Positions 35,476 through 46,558 of a stretch of 64,000 bases of DNA are shown in pieces; the first letter of the stretch is position 1, and every line of letters starts with the position of its first letter. The stretch covers positions 2,024,501-2,088,500 of the forward strand of contig NZ_CP034791.1 of the NCBI RefSeq assembly GCF_003999255.1, in the 5' to 3' direction. The position numbers were made by a program, and so were the translations under genes. Origin of the DNA: Caldicellulosiruptor changbaiensis. Its GTDB lineage: Bacteria > Bacillota > Thermoanaerobacteria > Caldicellulosiruptorales > Caldicellulosiruptoraceae. The notes under the pieces are model-generated. The model was not told where the DNA came from and did not search any database. It was given only the letters and a program-made list of their open reading frames with translations.

Positions 35476-35501
35476 GGGCTGCATAATTAACTTTGCAGCC
35501 C
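35476..35501. terminator. Hairpin between converging FAH and coat-like genes
   Basis: GGGCTGCA (35476-35483) pairs with TGCAGCCC (35494-35501). The T tract is weak on both sides, so termination is likely but not certain. Confidence 0.55.
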
Positions 35502-35537
35502 CTGAAATCTTAAAAAAATTTGCAACCTTTTTTGGTT

Positions 35538-35927
35538 TTAGACTGCATTGTGAACAAATGCAACTATCTTTCGGCATGGAATGTCAACTATTGAACCAAG
35601 ACCACAAAATCTTCTTGGTCGATGATAACAACAGTATCTTTGTCTTCTATGGTGTTCATCATAATCTCTGTCTCTTCCTTCGTCGTAGTCTCTGTACATA
35701 AAATCTCTGTACATAAATGGGTCATCTGGTGCTGTTCCAATTGTGACAATGAGTCTTATAAACCTTGGTGTAACTAAAGCCAACACACCTGTAAATCCTT
35801 GACCGCTCTCGCCGCCACTTTCAGTAAATACGGTAACTGTCTCTCCTAAGTATCTTCTCATGTGCTCACAAATGTCATGACAGTGGTGCTCGTGGTCCTC
35901 ATACCTTAAATCCATTTCTTCTGACAT
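35538..35927 (-). CDS. Small His/Tyr/Arg-rich protein, possible spore-coat component
   Basis: A 129-residue protein. The N-terminus is rich in His, Glu and Cys (YEDHEHHCHDICEHMRRY), the middle resembles a compact beta domain (GFTGVLALVTPRFIRLIVTI), then come a near-repeat MYRDFMYRDYDEGRDRDYDE and basic, Cys-containing HHRRQRYCCYHRPRRF. Such composition is typical of coat or spore-surface proteins, but no family is recognised. The start is ATG behind GGGGGG, next to a perfect 19-bp inverted repeat. Confidence 0.75.
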   Translation of the reverse strand: MSEEMDLRYEDHEHHCHDICEHMRRYLGETVTVFTESGGESGQGFTGVLALVTPRFIRLIVTIGTAPDDPFMYRDFMYRDYDEGRDRDYDEHHRRQRYCCYHRPRRFCGLGSIVDIPCRKIVAFVHNAV

Positions 35928-35939
35928 ATCATCTTACCC

Positions 35940-35989
35940 CCCATAATTCATATTATGTCACCTTTCACTAACATAATATGAATTATGGG
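35940..35989 (-). repeat. Perfect 19-bp inverted repeat before the coat-like gene
   Basis: Arms CCCATAATTCATATTATGT (35940-35958) and ACATAATATGAATTATGGG (35971-35989) enclose a 12-base loop. In RNA the second arm ends in the G-rich ribosome site of the coat-like gene, and the loop holds an extra AAAGGTGA. It lies 25 bp after the BofC-like gene and could be its terminator, a translational switch or an operator. Confidence 0.85.
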
Positions 35990-36014
35990 TAAACTATGTT
36001 ACACAAAATATATT

Positions 36015-36587
36015 TTAGCTTCCAAAGTCCTCAACAATCTTTATTGCATCTTCAAATGAGTTTACAACTATGCCCTTTTTCAAATCCTCAACCTCTTTTT
36101 CTGGTAAATCGTCTATGCTTATTGGAGTTACCAATTTAAGATTGTCACCATCAACAGGTTGAGAATAAAAAATCGCTACCCTGTCATCTTTGATTGAAAT
36201 TATAAAGTGATTAGAGCAATAACCTTCAAACGTTCTACTGATTACTACATATTTAGAGTTAAACGCATCTATTTCCCAGCCACTAAAAAGGCTTTTAAAG
36301 TCCTCCTTGGTCATGTTGACAAATTCCTTAGAGATATTGGACTTCTCTTCAATAATGTGCCCACAGCCTTTAAAATATTTTCTCACAACTAAAATTGTGT
36401 CCTCATTTATTCTCTGTGGAAAACTGTCTTTTATATATGCAATTTCAGTAATGTTCTTTCCTTTTAACTGCTGCTTTGATTTTATCTTGCTTTTTTCTAT
36501 GGTTATAGTAAATCCCACCACAAATGATATTAGAAATAAGAAAATTATAATAGCAGTGAGAACGGCAGTTCTAAAATAGAGCTTCAT
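36015..36587 (-). CDS. BofC-like protein
   Basis: A 190-residue protein with an N-terminal membrane/signal segment (residues 9-28) and a soluble part containing VVRKYFKGCGHIIEE and GWEIDAFNSKYVVISRTFEGYC, like the BofC C-terminal region. In Bacillus BofC restrains the SpoIVB protease that triggers pro-sigma-K processing. Cysteines at CGH and GYC could form a disulfide. It stands alone between yebC and the coat-like gene. The match is by pattern; a BofC-unrelated secreted protein is the alternative. Confidence 0.72.
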   Translation of the reverse strand: MKLYFRTAVLTAIIIFLFLISFVVGFTITIEKSKIKSKQQLKGKNITEIAYIKDSFPQRINEDTILVVRKYFKGCGHIIEEKSNISKEFVNMTKEDFKSLFSGWEIDAFNSKYVVISRTFEGYCSNHFIISIKDDRVAIFYSQPVDGDNLKLVTPISIDDLPEKEVEDLKKGIVVNSFEDAIKIVEDFGS

Positions 36588-36660
36588 ATAACTTAGCCTC
36601 CATTAAGATGGACTTTTTTACTATTATTCCCTGCCAATCTCACTGCTATACATAAAAAAT

Positions 36661-37389
36661 TTATTCTTCCTCTTCCCAGTTATGATACACTTCTTTCACA
36701 TCGTCATTGTCTTCAAGCATGTCAATCAGCCTTCTCATCTTTTGTGCATCTTCTTCAGAAAGTCTCACAGTTGTTTGAGGGATCATCTCTATCTGAGCTC
36801 TTATAAATGTAAATCCTTCCTTTTCTAAGCCTTCTCTGACCTTTGAAAAGTCCTCCGGAGTTGTTATTATTTCATACACATCCTCTTCTGAAGCAAAATC
36901 CTCAGCACCGTACTCTAAAGCCTTTTCCATTACAAAGTCCTCATCTGGAAAGTTTTCTTTCTCTATTACTATTACACCTTTTCTGTTGAACATCCAAGAA
37001 ACGCATCCAGTCTGACCCAAATTACCGCCATTTTTGTCAAATATATGCCTGATTTCGCCTGCTGTTCTATTCCTGTTATTTGTCATAGCTTCAACAATTA
37101 CAGCAACACCGCCTGGTCCATAGCCTTCATATGTAATGTCTTCGTAGCCTGTTGTGTCAATCTCACCAGCTGCTCTTTTTATAAACCCCATTATCTTATC
37201 CATAGGCATATTGTTAGCCTTTGCCTTGGCAATTACATCTCTTAGTTTTGGATTTGTCTCAGGGTCGGGCCCATACATCTTTGCAACCACCATTAATTCT
37301 CTTCCTAACTTTGAGAAAATCTTTCCTTTCTGAGCGTCTGTTTTTTCCTTTTTGTGCCTGATATTTGCCCATTTTGAATGTCCAGACAT
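36661..37389 (-). CDS. yebC: YebC/PmpR-family regulator
   Basis: A 242-residue member of the YebC family, starting MSGHSKWANIRHKKEKTDA and containing YEGYGPGGVAVIVEAMTNNRNRT and GCVSWMFNRKG. Members have been described as transcription regulators and more recently as factors that relieve ribosome stalling on proline stretches. It is full length. It lies divergent to the SpoVB-like gene. Confidence 0.96.
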   Translation of the reverse strand: MSGHSKWANIRHKKEKTDAQKGKIFSKLGRELMVVAKMYGPDPETNPKLRDVIAKAKANNMPMDKIMGFIKRAAGEIDTTGYEDITYEGYGPGGVAVIVEAMTNNRNRTAGEIRHIFDKNGGNLGQTGCVSWMFNRKGVIVIEKENFPDEDFVMEKALEYGAEDFASEEDVYEIITTPEDFSKVREGLEKEGFTFIRAQIEMIPQTTVRLSEEDAQKMRRLIDMLEDNDDVKEVYHNWEEEE

Positions 37390-37523
37390 CCGTTTTCCCC
37401 CTACCTTAAATGCTCATGTTTTTTCATTATGGAATTATAAATTCAATTTAGGGTTAATGTCAAATGGAATTTATTCATACATATTAATATTGAACATTAA
37501 TATAGCATAAAAATTAAGAGATA

Positions 37524-39011
37524 ATGAATAAGAAGATTATAAACCAAATTCTCACACTCACGCTGTGCAACATCTTAACATACAGCTTATTTTTCTTTTA
37601 TAGAGTTTTTATTTCAAGACAAATTGGGTCTGTTGGTATGGGTCTTTATACATTTGGCATGACCTTATATTATCTATTTTATAACATCTCAAGCGGTGGA
37701 ATTTTGACAGCAATATCAAAGTATATAGCTGAAACCTCTGATTTGCCTGAAATAAAAATAAAAACCGCTTTTGTAATGAGCAGAATTATATTTTTGTGGA
37801 GCATTGTAATTGCAATTTTCTTTTCACTTTTAAACCCCATATTTTGTAATACCATATTTAACACACCTATACTCCAAAAAACTATATATCCTCTTATCAT
37901 TTGTACAGTAGTTGTCTCACAATCAGCAATCCTAAAAGGCTTCTTTTATGGAATCCAAAATCCTGCTCCACCTGCTCTTGCTGAAGTGTTTGAAAATATC
38001 ATGAGGCTTTCAATCATATGTCCCCTCTTTTTAAGTCTTGACAAAAGTACTTCATTTGAAACAAAACTTTTACTTGCCTTTCTTGGAATACTTGCGGGTG
38101 AGATTTCGAGCTGTGGCTTTCTCATAGCAGCATATAAGATTAAATGTTCAAAAAACAAACTTAAGATTGATATAAACGAACTTGCTGAGATACCTTCTAA
38201 GATATTCAAAATCTCTATTCCTTTAGCAACAATAGGCGTACTTGGGATGATATTTCAATCGCTTGAAAATATGATTATACCAAAACTCTTTGAGTTAATT
38301 GGTATGAAAAGTACTCAAGCTATTTCAGTGTATGGAATTATAAATGGGATGAGCTTTCCTGTTGCGTTACTACCTCTTGTAATAATCAATTCACTTTCGA
38401 TTATAATAATCCCTACAATTTCTGAGATAAAGATGTATGACAAAACCTTAAACTCACGAATAAACTCTTTCATCCTTGCAACGTTGATAGTCTCTCTGCC
38501 AATCACGTGCATATTTTTACTCTACCCAGTTGAAATTTGCCAGTTACTTTACAAAAATCAATTAGCTGGAGTTTACTTAAAACACATCTCCCCAGCAATA
38601 GTGTTTTACTATCTTTCTGTCACACTCTCAAGTATTTTAAATGCCCTTGGGGAGGTAATTTTCAATTTTGTCCAAAATACCATTTTGACAATCATTCGTC
38701 TTGTACTCTATGTACTCTTCATATTAATTTTCAAAAATGAGCTGCCATACATCTGGATCACCAACATATTTGCTCTAATTTCCTGTATTGTAATGATAGA
38801 GAAGATTTCAAACTTAAAATTTAAATTCACTATTGAAAAAGGTACAATCAATACTCTTCTTTTGCTGATGTGTTTCTGTTTGTTTATCATGATTGTACTT
38901 CTTTATTTTCGTATTACAAATATAAAGATATTCATACCATTATTCTTAAGCGGGTATGCATTTTTTGTTTTTGTTACTATGCTATATCAAAAATGGCGTA
39001 AGAAAAATTGA
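37524..39011 (+). CDS. MOP-superfamily flippase, SpoVB-like
   Basis: A 495-residue polytopic protein with about 14 helices. The opening NQILTLTLCNILTYSLFFFYRVFISRQIG, given here only in part by its RVFISRQIG end, then GSVGMGLYTFGMTLYYL and ILKGFFYGIQNPAPPALAEVFEN match polysaccharide flippases of the SpoVB/MurJ group. SpoVB moves lipid-linked precursors in spore cortex synthesis; other members act in vegetative cells. Its 3' end overlaps a convergent gene by 30 bp. Confidence 0.88.
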   Translation: MNKKIINQILTLTLCNILTYSLFFFYRVFISRQIGSVGMGLYTFGMTLYYLFYNISSGGILTAISKYIAETSDLPEIKIKTAFVMSRIIFLWSIVIAIFFSLLNPIFCNTIFNTPILQKTIYPLIICTVVVSQSAILKGFFYGIQNPAPPALAEVFENIMRLSIICPLFLSLDKSTSFETKLLLAFLGILAGEISSCGFLIAAYKIKCSKNKLKIDINELAEIPSKIFKISIPLATIGVLGMIFQSLENMIIPKLFELIGMKSTQAISVYGIINGMSFPVALLPLVIINSLSIIIIPTISEIKMYDKTLNSRINSFILATLIVSLPITCIFLLYPVEICQLLYKNQLAGVYLKHISPAIVFYYLSVTLSSILNALGEVIFNFVQNTILTIIRLVLYVLFILIFKNELPYIWITNIFALISCIVMIEKISNLKFKFTIEKGTINTLLLLMCFCLFIMIVLLYFRITNIKIFIPLFLSGYAFFVFVTMLYQKWRKKN

Positions 39012-39647
39012 AGGTACGTATACATAAAACAATGCCTGAGCTGTAACCACCACGAACAGAATTAAAAATGCTTTTGCTTTTGATATACCAAACCCTTTTG
39101 AAAAAGCCTCATAAAGAGATACCAAAAATGACATTTCACTTACTTTGAAAACTACAAAATTCAGCGGTAAAAATGACAATACAATTCCTGCTAAGAATAC
39201 ATAACATGGAATTAAATACGAAACGGTAAGTGTTGTTGCAATCTGCGAAAGATTTGTTCTTTTCTTTGTTAATATTGATGATACAACAAACAAAACTATA
39301 CTCATAATAAAAAGTCTCAAGATTTCTACAGAGAAAAGGTTTATTACAAGTTTTGCCAACCTCAAATCTTCTATATCAGATTTTATTCTATCTGTGAAGA
39401 AAATCAGACCAGATTCATGTGGCAACATTTCATTCCCACTTCGAATCTGGATATATACATACAATGAAAATAAAATCAAATAAATCAAAAATACTATTAT
39501 TCCCACAATAAAATTATTGATAAGAGAAATGTCTCTGATAAAATGCAAAGGATTTAAGATAATATTTTTGTATATATTTTCTTTTCTGCTCACAGAAATA
39601 TCACATCCTTTTGTTTGAAGTTTTTCTAATCTTCTAAATTGCTTCAA
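38982..39647 (-). CDS. Polytopic membrane protein, Yip1-like
   Basis: About 221 residues with five hydrophobic segments after a basic N-terminus. The pattern (helix-rich, ILNPLHFIRDIS entrance, then LTVSYLIPCYVFLAGIVL) is like Yip1-domain proteins, but the match is weak. The preferred start is TTG at 39647 behind AAAAGGG; a TTG at 39668 lacks a site. It overlaps the yigZ 3' end and converges on the flippase gene. Confidence 0.7.
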   Translation of the reverse strand: MKQFRRLEKLQTKGCDISVSRKENIYKNIILNPLHFIRDISLINNFIVGIIVFLIYLILFSLYVYIQIRSGNEMLPHESGLIFFTDRIKSDIEDLRLAKLVINLFSVEILRLFIMSIVLFVVSSILTKKRTNLSQIATTLTVSYLIPCYVFLAGIVLSFLPLNFVVFKVSEMSFLVSLYEAFSKGFGISKAKAFLILFVVVTAQALFYVYVPSIFLTPFLI

Positions 39648-40254
39648 GAAATAGCCCTTTTCTCTCAACCAAAAAATTGCCCGCTGTCACATCAGAAATA
39701 TTTTTGATGAGGCTTTCCACATCCTCTACTTTTACTAAAACAACGATATCTACCACCTGCGAATACTCTATTCCCAGTATCTTAGCATTAGCCTTCTCTA
39801 TTAGCCACTTGACCTTCTCAAAATTCGGATAGTCTAAAGTGACAATTATCTTCTCACATTCATGATACTCTAAAATTCCCGCTTTTTCAATAGAAGCTGC
39901 AGCAGCTTGTGTATATGCTCTTACCAAACCAGCTGCACCAAGAAGTATGCCACCAAAATAGCGTGTCACAACAATAAGTACATTAGAAAGTCCATTTTTT
40001 CTTATAACCTCCATCACAGGTAGACCTGCTGTGCCTTGTGGTTCTCCATCGTCTGAATATTTCTGGATTGGATATTCAATACCATATGTATAGGCATAAA
40101 CATTATGAGTTGCATCATAAAATTCCTTTCGGACTTCGTTCAAGAAATAATCCACCTCATGCTGATTTTCTACTCTAAATGCAGAGGCAATAAACTTTGA
40201 CCTTTTTTCCACAATCTCTGTTCGTGTATTTTGTTTTATAGTCTTGTAGCCCAT
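39634..40254 (-). CDS. YigZ/IMPACT-family protein
   Basis: A 206-residue protein with the IMPACT N-terminal domain: RSKFIASAFRVENQ, YSDDGEPQGTAGLPVMEVI and VVTRYFGGILLGAAGLVRAY. A C-terminal EF-G-like domain follows. Family members bind ribosomes or act as peptidase-related factors; the role is unsettled. It is followed by the membrane protein gene with 14-bp overlap. Confidence 0.93.
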   Translation of the reverse strand: MGYKTIKQNTRTEIVEKRSKFIASAFRVENQHEVDYFLNEVRKEFYDATHNVYAYTYGIEYPIQKYSDDGEPQGTAGLPVMEVIRKNGLSNVLIVVTRYFGGILLGAAGLVRAYTQAAAASIEKAGILEYHECEKIIVTLDYPNFEKVKWLIEKANAKILGIEYSQVVDIVVLVKVEDVESLIKNISDVTAGNFLVERKGLFLEAI

Positions 40255-40348
40255 CTTTGTATCATTTCTCCTTTTTGTAAGAGTGTTATAAATATGGTAT
40301 ATTTATGGTAATTGTAATTTCTTAGTAAAAACCAAAACATTGAAGCAA

Positions 40349-40383
40349 AAGGGCTGTCACTTTTTATAAAAAGGACAGCCCTT
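40349..40383. terminator. Terminator after the NUDIX gene
   Basis: AAGGGCTGTC (40349-40358) pairs with GACAGCCCTT (40374-40383), with a short T run on the minus strand. Confidence 0.75.
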
Positions 40384-40420
40384 ACCCTGAATTTCTCTGA
40401 ATTATATTATAAACATCAAT

Positions 40421-40843
40421 TTAAATATTCACAAGCTGCTTATATTGTTCGTACGCATAGGATGCCAAAGCCTTGTCTTGGCTATAAGTAATCTTCTGGA
40501 TAGCCTCTTCAATATCAAAATACCCAGCGTCAAACACGTTTTCATCTTTATTCTCTTTCAAGAACTCTGGGGATTTTGCCTCCATGATATACCATACGAT
40601 CTTGTTGCATACAGGCTTTTGACGTGTTACTGAATAGAACTCGTAACTTGTCTGACCTGCCGTTGAAAGAATTGACGCATCAATTCCAACCTCTTCTTTT
40701 ACTCGTCTCACTGCCACCTCTGGTGCAATCTCACCATTTCTAATAACGCCTTTTGGAAAAACCCACTCACCTTTCTCGTTCTTCATAATAAAAATCTTCC
40801 CTTGGTAGAATACAACCCCACCTGCACAATTACGGATTAGCAA
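40421..40843 (-). CDS. NUDIX hydrolase
   Basis: A 140-residue NUDIX protein. The Nudix box reads GVIRNGEIAPEVAVRRVKEEVGI: the EE catalytic pair is kept, and the usual RE before it is RR. Substrates could be (d)NTPs or diadenosine polyphosphates. The frame begins with TTG at 40852 only one base after AAAGGGG; the in-frame TTG at 40843 has a 9-base gap and is preferred. Confidence 0.88.
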   Translation of the reverse strand: MLIRNCAGGVVFYQGKIFIMKNEKGEWVFPKGVIRNGEIAPEVAVRRVKEEVGIDASILSTAGQTSYEFYSVTRQKPVCNKIVWYIMEAKSPEFLKENKDENVFDAGYFDIEEAIQKITYSQDKALASYAYEQYKQLVNI

Positions 40844-40917
40844 AGCGGACAACCCCTTTCTTTTATTTTAATAAAAATTTCCCCCTACTTTAATAATACC
40901 CTCTTTATTCACCATAT

Positions 40918-42498
40918 TCAACAAATTTCATCATATGATTTAATCTTCTCAACAATCATATCAAGCAAAGTATCAATACCTCTACCATCCTGAGCAGAGA
41001 TAAAGACATGTGGAAGATTGTCAAACACATCAACACTCGAAAGGTCTACTTTATCTATCTTGTTGTAAACCCTTATTAGAGGGATATTTTCTGCTCCAAG
41101 GTGTTTTAGCAAATCCTCAGATACCTTTATGTGGTCATAATAATATGGGTCAGATATATCTACAACGTTCAGTATAAGGTTTGAATACTTGACCTCTTCC
41201 AATGTTGAGGAAAATGCTTCAACAAGATGATGCGGCAAGTTTCTTATAAACCCAACAGTATCAGTGAGCAAAAATTCTTTACCTTTGTAGTACACTCTTC
41301 TTGTAGTAGTATCAAGTGTCGCAAATAGTTTATCTTCTACCAGAACATCTGCCTTTGAGATTCTATTCATGAGAGTAGACTTACCTGCGTTTGTGTAACC
41401 AATTATTGACACCACCGGCACCTGGTTTTCTATTCTGCTTTTTCTCTGTACTTCCCTGCTTTTTTTTACTTTTTCAAGCTCTTTTTTTATCTCTTCAATT
41501 CTGCGCTGGATATGCCTCCTGTCAATCTCAAGCTTGGTCTCACCAGGCCCTCTTGTTCCAATTCCACCACCAAGCCTTGAAAGCAGCACCCCAGTCCCAC
41601 GCAGGCGCGGAAGCAGAGTCAAAAGCTGTGCAAGTTCTACCTGAAGTTTTCCTTCTCTGGTCCTTGCACGTCTTGCAAATATGTCAAGTATGACGTCAGT
41701 TCTATCTATCACTTTTCTTAAAAGCAGCTCTTCCAAGTTTTTTATCTGAGCAGGTGAAAGTTCTCTGTTAAATATCACAACATCTATATCTTTTTGTTGA
41801 CATATAGAAAATATCTCTTCTGCCTTACCCCTTCCTATAAAATACGCAGGATCTATATTCCTTCTTACTTGCACTACCTTGTCAACAACTTTAACCCCCG
41901 CTGTCTTGCATAAGCTCTCAAGTTCTTCTAAAAGGTGCCTGTCAAATTCAGAGGAACTTTTTGACCACACATCAACAAGCAAAGCCCTTTCTTCTTTTTC
42001 TGTCAAAATCTCGTGAATTTTTTCTCTTTCCCTCTGCTTTTCATCCACTTCTGAAATCTTGGATGAGATATCAAGATTGTAAAAATACTCTATTCTATGC
42101 TGTCCAATCATTTCAACCTCTTTCAGTTGGCTACCCCAAAAAGCTATGCTAGCTTCCTCAGTTTTTAGCGAGATTATCATTACATAGTCATACTTTTTCA
42201 TTATGAGTATGGAAAGGTCAAGCATTGAAGGATGTGATGCAGAAGATAACCTTGTAAAGATCAATGCTGCCTTTTTAGGGAAAGAATCTTGGTTTTCAAG
42301 CTCTGCAAATTCTTTCTTTTCTATTAGAACCTCTTCAATTCTGCCTTTTCTGTTCAAAACAATTGCTATTTCCTTATTGAGGTTCAGTGAAAACTCTTTC
42401 AGTGTGTTGTATACAAACTCATCAATCATATATTCTTCTGTCTTATGGGATTTAAGTTTTTGAATCATATTGTGATAATACTCTTTTATTCGTGCCAT
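40918..42498 (-). CDS. hflX: GTPase HflX
   Basis: Ribosome-splitting GTPase linked to heat and stress. The 526 residues carry an N-terminal HflX domain (IDVVIFNRELSPAQIKNLE, RTDVILDIFARRARTREGKLQVELA in adjacent parts) and a G domain with GYTNAGKST, DTVGFIRNLP and YNKIDKVD. An extra ~150-residue N-terminal part makes it longer than the E. coli protein. It lies downstream of tuf, past a strong terminator. Confidence 0.95.
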   Translation of the reverse strand: MARIKEYYHNMIQKLKSHKTEEYMIDEFVYNTLKEFSLNLNKEIAIVLNRKGRIEEVLIEKKEFAELENQDSFPKKAALIFTRLSSASHPSMLDLSILIMKKYDYVMIISLKTEEASIAFWGSQLKEVEMIGQHRIEYFYNLDISSKISEVDEKQREREKIHEILTEKEERALLVDVWSKSSSEFDRHLLEELESLCKTAGVKVVDKVVQVRRNIDPAYFIGRGKAEEIFSICQQKDIDVVIFNRELSPAQIKNLEELLLRKVIDRTDVILDIFARRARTREGKLQVELAQLLTLLPRLRGTGVLLSRLGGGIGTRGPGETKLEIDRRHIQRRIEEIKKELEKVKKSREVQRKSRIENQVPVVSIIGYTNAGKSTLMNRISKADVLVEDKLFATLDTTTRRVYYKGKEFLLTDTVGFIRNLPHHLVEAFSSTLEEVKYSNLILNVVDISDPYYYDHIKVSEDLLKHLGAENIPLIRVYNKIDKVDLSSVDVFDNLPHVFISAQDGRGIDTLLDMIVEKIKSYDEIC

Positions 42499-42560
42499 AT
42501 AGTTTGTTAAAACACCTCCTTATTAGTAACTTTACCTTAGATAAAATCTTTTAGTCAAAA

Positions 42561-42607
42561 AAAGCCCAAACCTAAGAGACTTTTTCTTCACCTTAGGCTT
42601 GGGCTTT
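42561..42607 (-). terminator. Strong terminator after tuf
   Basis: AAAGCCCAAACCTAAG (42561-42576) pairs with CTTAGGCTTGGGCTTT (42592-42607), a 16-bp stem with one or two imperfections and T runs on both sides. It ends the rpoB-tuf operon. Confidence 0.9.
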
Positions 42608-42611
42608 TTTA

Positions 42612-43814
42612 TTATTCGATTATTGTTGTAACAGAGCCTGCACCAACTGTTCTTCCGCCTTCGCGGATAGCAAATCTGAGTCCTGACTCAATAGCAATTG
42701 GAGAGATAAGCTCAACTGTCATTTCAACATTGTCACCAGGCATACACATTTCAACACCCTCAGGCAGGGTAATGGTTCCTGTAACGTCTGTTGTTCTAAA
42801 ATAGAACTGTGGTCTGTAACCATTGAAGAATGGTGTATGTCTTCCACCCTCTTCTTTTGTCAATACGTAAACCTGTGCTTTGAATTTAGTGTGAGGTTTA
42901 ATTGTGCCTGGCTTTGCAAGAACCTGACCTCTTTCAACCTCATTCTTCTGAATACCTCTGAGAAGACATCCAACGTTGTCACCTGCCACTGCTTCGTCAA
43001 GCACCTTTCTGAACATCTCAATACCTGTTACAACTGTCTTTCTTGGCTCTGGAGCAAATCCAACAATCTCAACCTCTTCACCTGTTTTGAGTGTTCCTCT
43101 TTCAACTCTACCTGTAACAACTGTACCTCTACCTGTGATTGAGAACACGTCTTCAATTGGCATCAAGAATGGTTTGTCAACGTCTCTTTGTGGAGTTGGA
43201 ATGTACTTATCAACTACATCCATGAGTTCTAAAATGCATTGATACTCTGGTGCATTTGGATCTTGTGATGGCGACTCTAAAGCCTTCAAAGCTGAACCCT
43301 TTACAATTGGTACCTCGTCACCTGGATAACCATACTTTGAAAGAAGCTCTCTTACTTCCATCTCAACAAGCTCAATCAATTCTGGGTCATCTACCATGTC
43401 TACCTTGTTGAGAAATACAACGATGTATGGAACGTTAACCTGTCTTGCAAGCAAAATATGTTCTCTTGTCTGTGGCATTGGACCGTCAGCTGCAGAAACA
43501 ACTAAGATAGCACCGTCCATCTGTGCAGCACCTGTTATCATGTTCTTTACGTAGTCAGCATGTCCTGGGCAGTCAACGTGAGCATAGTGCCTTGCATCTG
43601 TTTCATACTCAACGTGAGCTGTGTTGATTGTAATACCTCTTTCTCTTTCCTCTGGAGCCTTGTCAATCTGGTCATAAGCCATGAATTGAGCCTTACCCTT
43701 GAGAGCTAAAACCTTTGTGATTGCAGCTGTCAATGTTGTCTTACCATGGTCAACGTGCCCAATTGTACCTATGTTTACGTGTGGTTTTGTTCTTTCAAAT
43801 TTAGCCTTTGCCAT
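42612..43814 (-). CDS. tuf: Elongation factor Tu
   Basis: Brings aminoacyl-tRNA to the ribosome. The 400-residue protein has [24 protein letters not shown] and SALKALE, followed by the two beta-barrel domains. The ATG at 43814 follows GGAGG; an upstream in-frame extension to 43835 is not supported. It is last in the operon, after fusA (91-bp gap). Confidence 0.98.
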   Translation of the reverse strand: MAKAKFERTKPHVNIGTIGHVDHGKTTLTAAITKVLALKGKAQFMAYDQIDKAPEERERGITINTAHVEYETDARHYAHVDCPGHADYVKNMITGAAQMDGAILVVSAADGPMPQTREHILLARQVNVPYIVVFLNKVDMVDDPELIELVEMEVRELLSKYGYPGDEVPIVKGSALKALESPSQDPNAPEYQCILELMDVVDKYIPTPQRDVDKPFLMPIEDVFSITGRGTVVTGRVERGTLKTGEEVEIVGFAPEPRKTVVTGIEMFRKVLDEAVAGDNVGCLLRGIQKNEVERGQVLAKPGTIKPHTKFKAQVYVLTKEEGGRHTPFFNGYRPQFYFRTTDVTGTITLPEGVEMCMPGDNVEMTVELISPIAIESGLRFAIREGGRTVGAGSVTTIIE

Positions 43815-43905
43815 CCTAATTTTATCCTCCTTCACGATAATAGTTTTTTTGTGATTTATGTTAATGTTTAAAATTACACCCTAAGCTTATAAACTATTTT
43901 ATCAT

Positions 43906-45981
43906 TTATTTATTCTTCATTTCAAGAATCTTATCAGCAATATTCTTTGGAACTTCTTCATAGTGGTCAAACTGCATAGTATACGTGCCACGACCTTGGG
44001 TCTTGGACCTCAGATCTGTTGCATATCCAAACATCTCAGCAAGTGGCACGTACGCGCGAATAACCTGCGCATTTCCTCTCAGTTCCATACCTTCAATTCT
44101 ACCTCTTCTTGCGTTTATATCACCCATTACATCACCCATATACTCTTCAGGTACAACAACCTCAACCTTCATTATAGGCTCTAACAGTACTGGCTCTGCC
44201 TTTTTCATACCTTCTCTGAACGCTTGAGCTGCTGCAATCCTGAACGCCATGTCACTTGAGTCGACCTCGTGGTATGAACCGTCAAACAGAGTTACTCTAA
44301 CATCCACAACTGGGTATCCTGCCAAAACACCAGATTGCATAGCTTCTTGAACACCTGCGTCAACAGATGGTATGAACTCTTTTGGAATCACACCACCGAC
44401 AATCTTATTGACAAACTCATACCCTGCTCCTCTTTCAAGCGGTTCAAGTTCAAGCCAAACGTGTCCGTACTGACCTCTACCGCCAGACTGCCTGATATAC
44501 TTACCTTCAACCTTAACAGATTTCTTGATTGTCTCTTTGTATGCAACCTGAGGTTTACCTACATTGACCTCAACCTTGAACTCTCTTTTCATCCTGTCAA
44601 CAATGATTTCAAGATGAAGCTCGCCCATACCTGCAATGAGTGTTTGCCCTGTTTCATGGTTGGTTGATACCTTGAATGTTGGGTCCTCTTCAGCAAGTCT
44701 CTGAAGAGCAATACCCATCTTTTCTTGGTCAGCCTTTGTCTTTGGTTCAATTGCTACCTGAATAACAGGCTCTGGAAACTCCATTGATTCTAATATAATT
44801 GGATGGTTCTCATCGCACAGCGTATCACCCGTTGTTGTGTTAGAAAGACCTATTGCTGCACAAATATCACCTGCATAAACTGCATCGATGTCTTCTCTGT
44901 GGTTTGCATGCATTTGAAGAAGTCTTCCAACTCTTTCCTTCTTGTTCTTTGTTGAGTTATACACATAAGAACCCGCTTGAAGTACTCCTGAGTAAACTCT
45001 TAAGAATGTCAATTTACCAACATATGGGTCAGACATAATCTTAAATGCCAACGCGCAGAATGGCTCATCTTCGCTTGTTTTTCTTTCAATTTCTTCGCCA
45101 GTATCGGGTGAAAATCCTTTTACAGCTGCAATATCAACTGGTGAAGGTAGATAGTCAACAACAGCATCCAAAAGTGGCTGAACACCTTTGTTCCTGTATG
45201 ATGAACCACACAAAACAGGTGTCATTTGCATATTTATTGTTGCCTTTCTTATTGCGGCTTTAAGTTCTTCAACTGTAATTTCTTCACCCTCTAAATACTT
45301 CATCATAATCTCTTCGTCTGTCTCAGCAACAGCTTCTAAAAGCTTGATTCTATATTCTTCAGCAATGTCTTTTACCTCATCTGGTATCTCAGTTTCCTGG
45401 GATACCTTTCCTAAGTCATCTACATATATAATAGCCTTCATTGTAAGAAGGTCAACAACGCCCTTGAAGGTGTCTTCTTTACCAATTGGAACTTGGATAG
45501 CAACAGGGTTTGCACCAAGTCTTTCTTTCATCATTTCAATGACATTGAAAAAGTTAGCACCCATTATATCCATCTTGTTAACATATGCAATCCTTGGAAC
45601 ACGGTACTTATCTGCCTGTCTCCACACAGTCTCTGACTGAGGCTCAACGCCACCCTTGGCACAAAATACAGCAATGGCACCGTCAAGCACGCGCAAAGAC
45701 CTTTCTACCTCAACAGTGAAGTCCACATGCCCTGGTGTGTCAATAATGTTTATTCTGTGCCCTCGCCACTCACAAGTTGTAGCAGCTGAGGTTATAGTAA
45801 TACCTCTCTCTTGCTCTTGTTCCATCCAGTCCATTGTAGCTGTACCTTCATGGACTTCGCCCATCTTATGGACCTTACCGGTGTAGAAAAGGATTCTTTC
45901 TGTTGTTGTTGTTTTTCCCGCATCTATATGAGCCATAATACCAATATTTCTTGTTTTTTCAAGTGGAAACTGCCTGGGCAA
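43906..45981 (-). CDS. fusA: Elongation factor G
   Basis: Translocation GTPase of 691 residues: [24 protein letters not shown] and NKMDIMG in the G domain, then domains II-V, including ending [10 protein letters not shown]. It is full length and next to rpsG, as in most Firmicutes. Confidence 0.98.
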   Translation of the reverse strand: MPRQFPLEKTRNIGIMAHIDAGKTTTTERILFYTGKVHKMGEVHEGTATMDWMEQEQERGITITSAATTCEWRGHRINIIDTPGHVDFTVEVERSLRVLDGAIAVFCAKGGVEPQSETVWRQADKYRVPRIAYVNKMDIMGANFFNVIEMMKERLGANPVAIQVPIGKEDTFKGVVDLLTMKAIIYVDDLGKVSQETEIPDEVKDIAEEYRIKLLEAVAETDEEIMMKYLEGEEITVEELKAAIRKATINMQMTPVLCGSSYRNKGVQPLLDAVVDYLPSPVDIAAVKGFSPDTGEEIERKTSEDEPFCALAFKIMSDPYVGKLTFLRVYSGVLQAGSYVYNSTKNKKERVGRLLQMHANHREDIDAVYAGDICAAIGLSNTTTGDTLCDENHPIILESMEFPEPVIQVAIEPKTKADQEKMGIALQRLAEEDPTFKVSTNHETGQTLIAGMGELHLEIIVDRMKREFKVEVNVGKPQVAYKETIKKSVKVEGKYIRQSGGRGQYGHVWLELEPLERGAGYEFVNKIVGGVIPKEFIPSVDAGVQEAMQSGVLAGYPVVDVRVTLFDGSYHEVDSSDMAFRIAAAQAFREGMKKAEPVLLEPIMKVEVVVPEEYMGDVMGDINARRGRIEGMELRGNAQVIRAYVPLAEMFGYATDLRSKTQGRGTYTMQFDHYEEVPKNIADKILEMKNK

Positions 45982-46013
45982 TTTCTTCTGTCCTCCTTGT
46001 TAAGAAAGTAGTA

Positions 46014-46502
<489 letters not shown>

Positions 46503-46558
46503 TTAAAAACTCTATTACTTATTTCACCTCACATTATTTTACGCCACTTTAAGCCACC

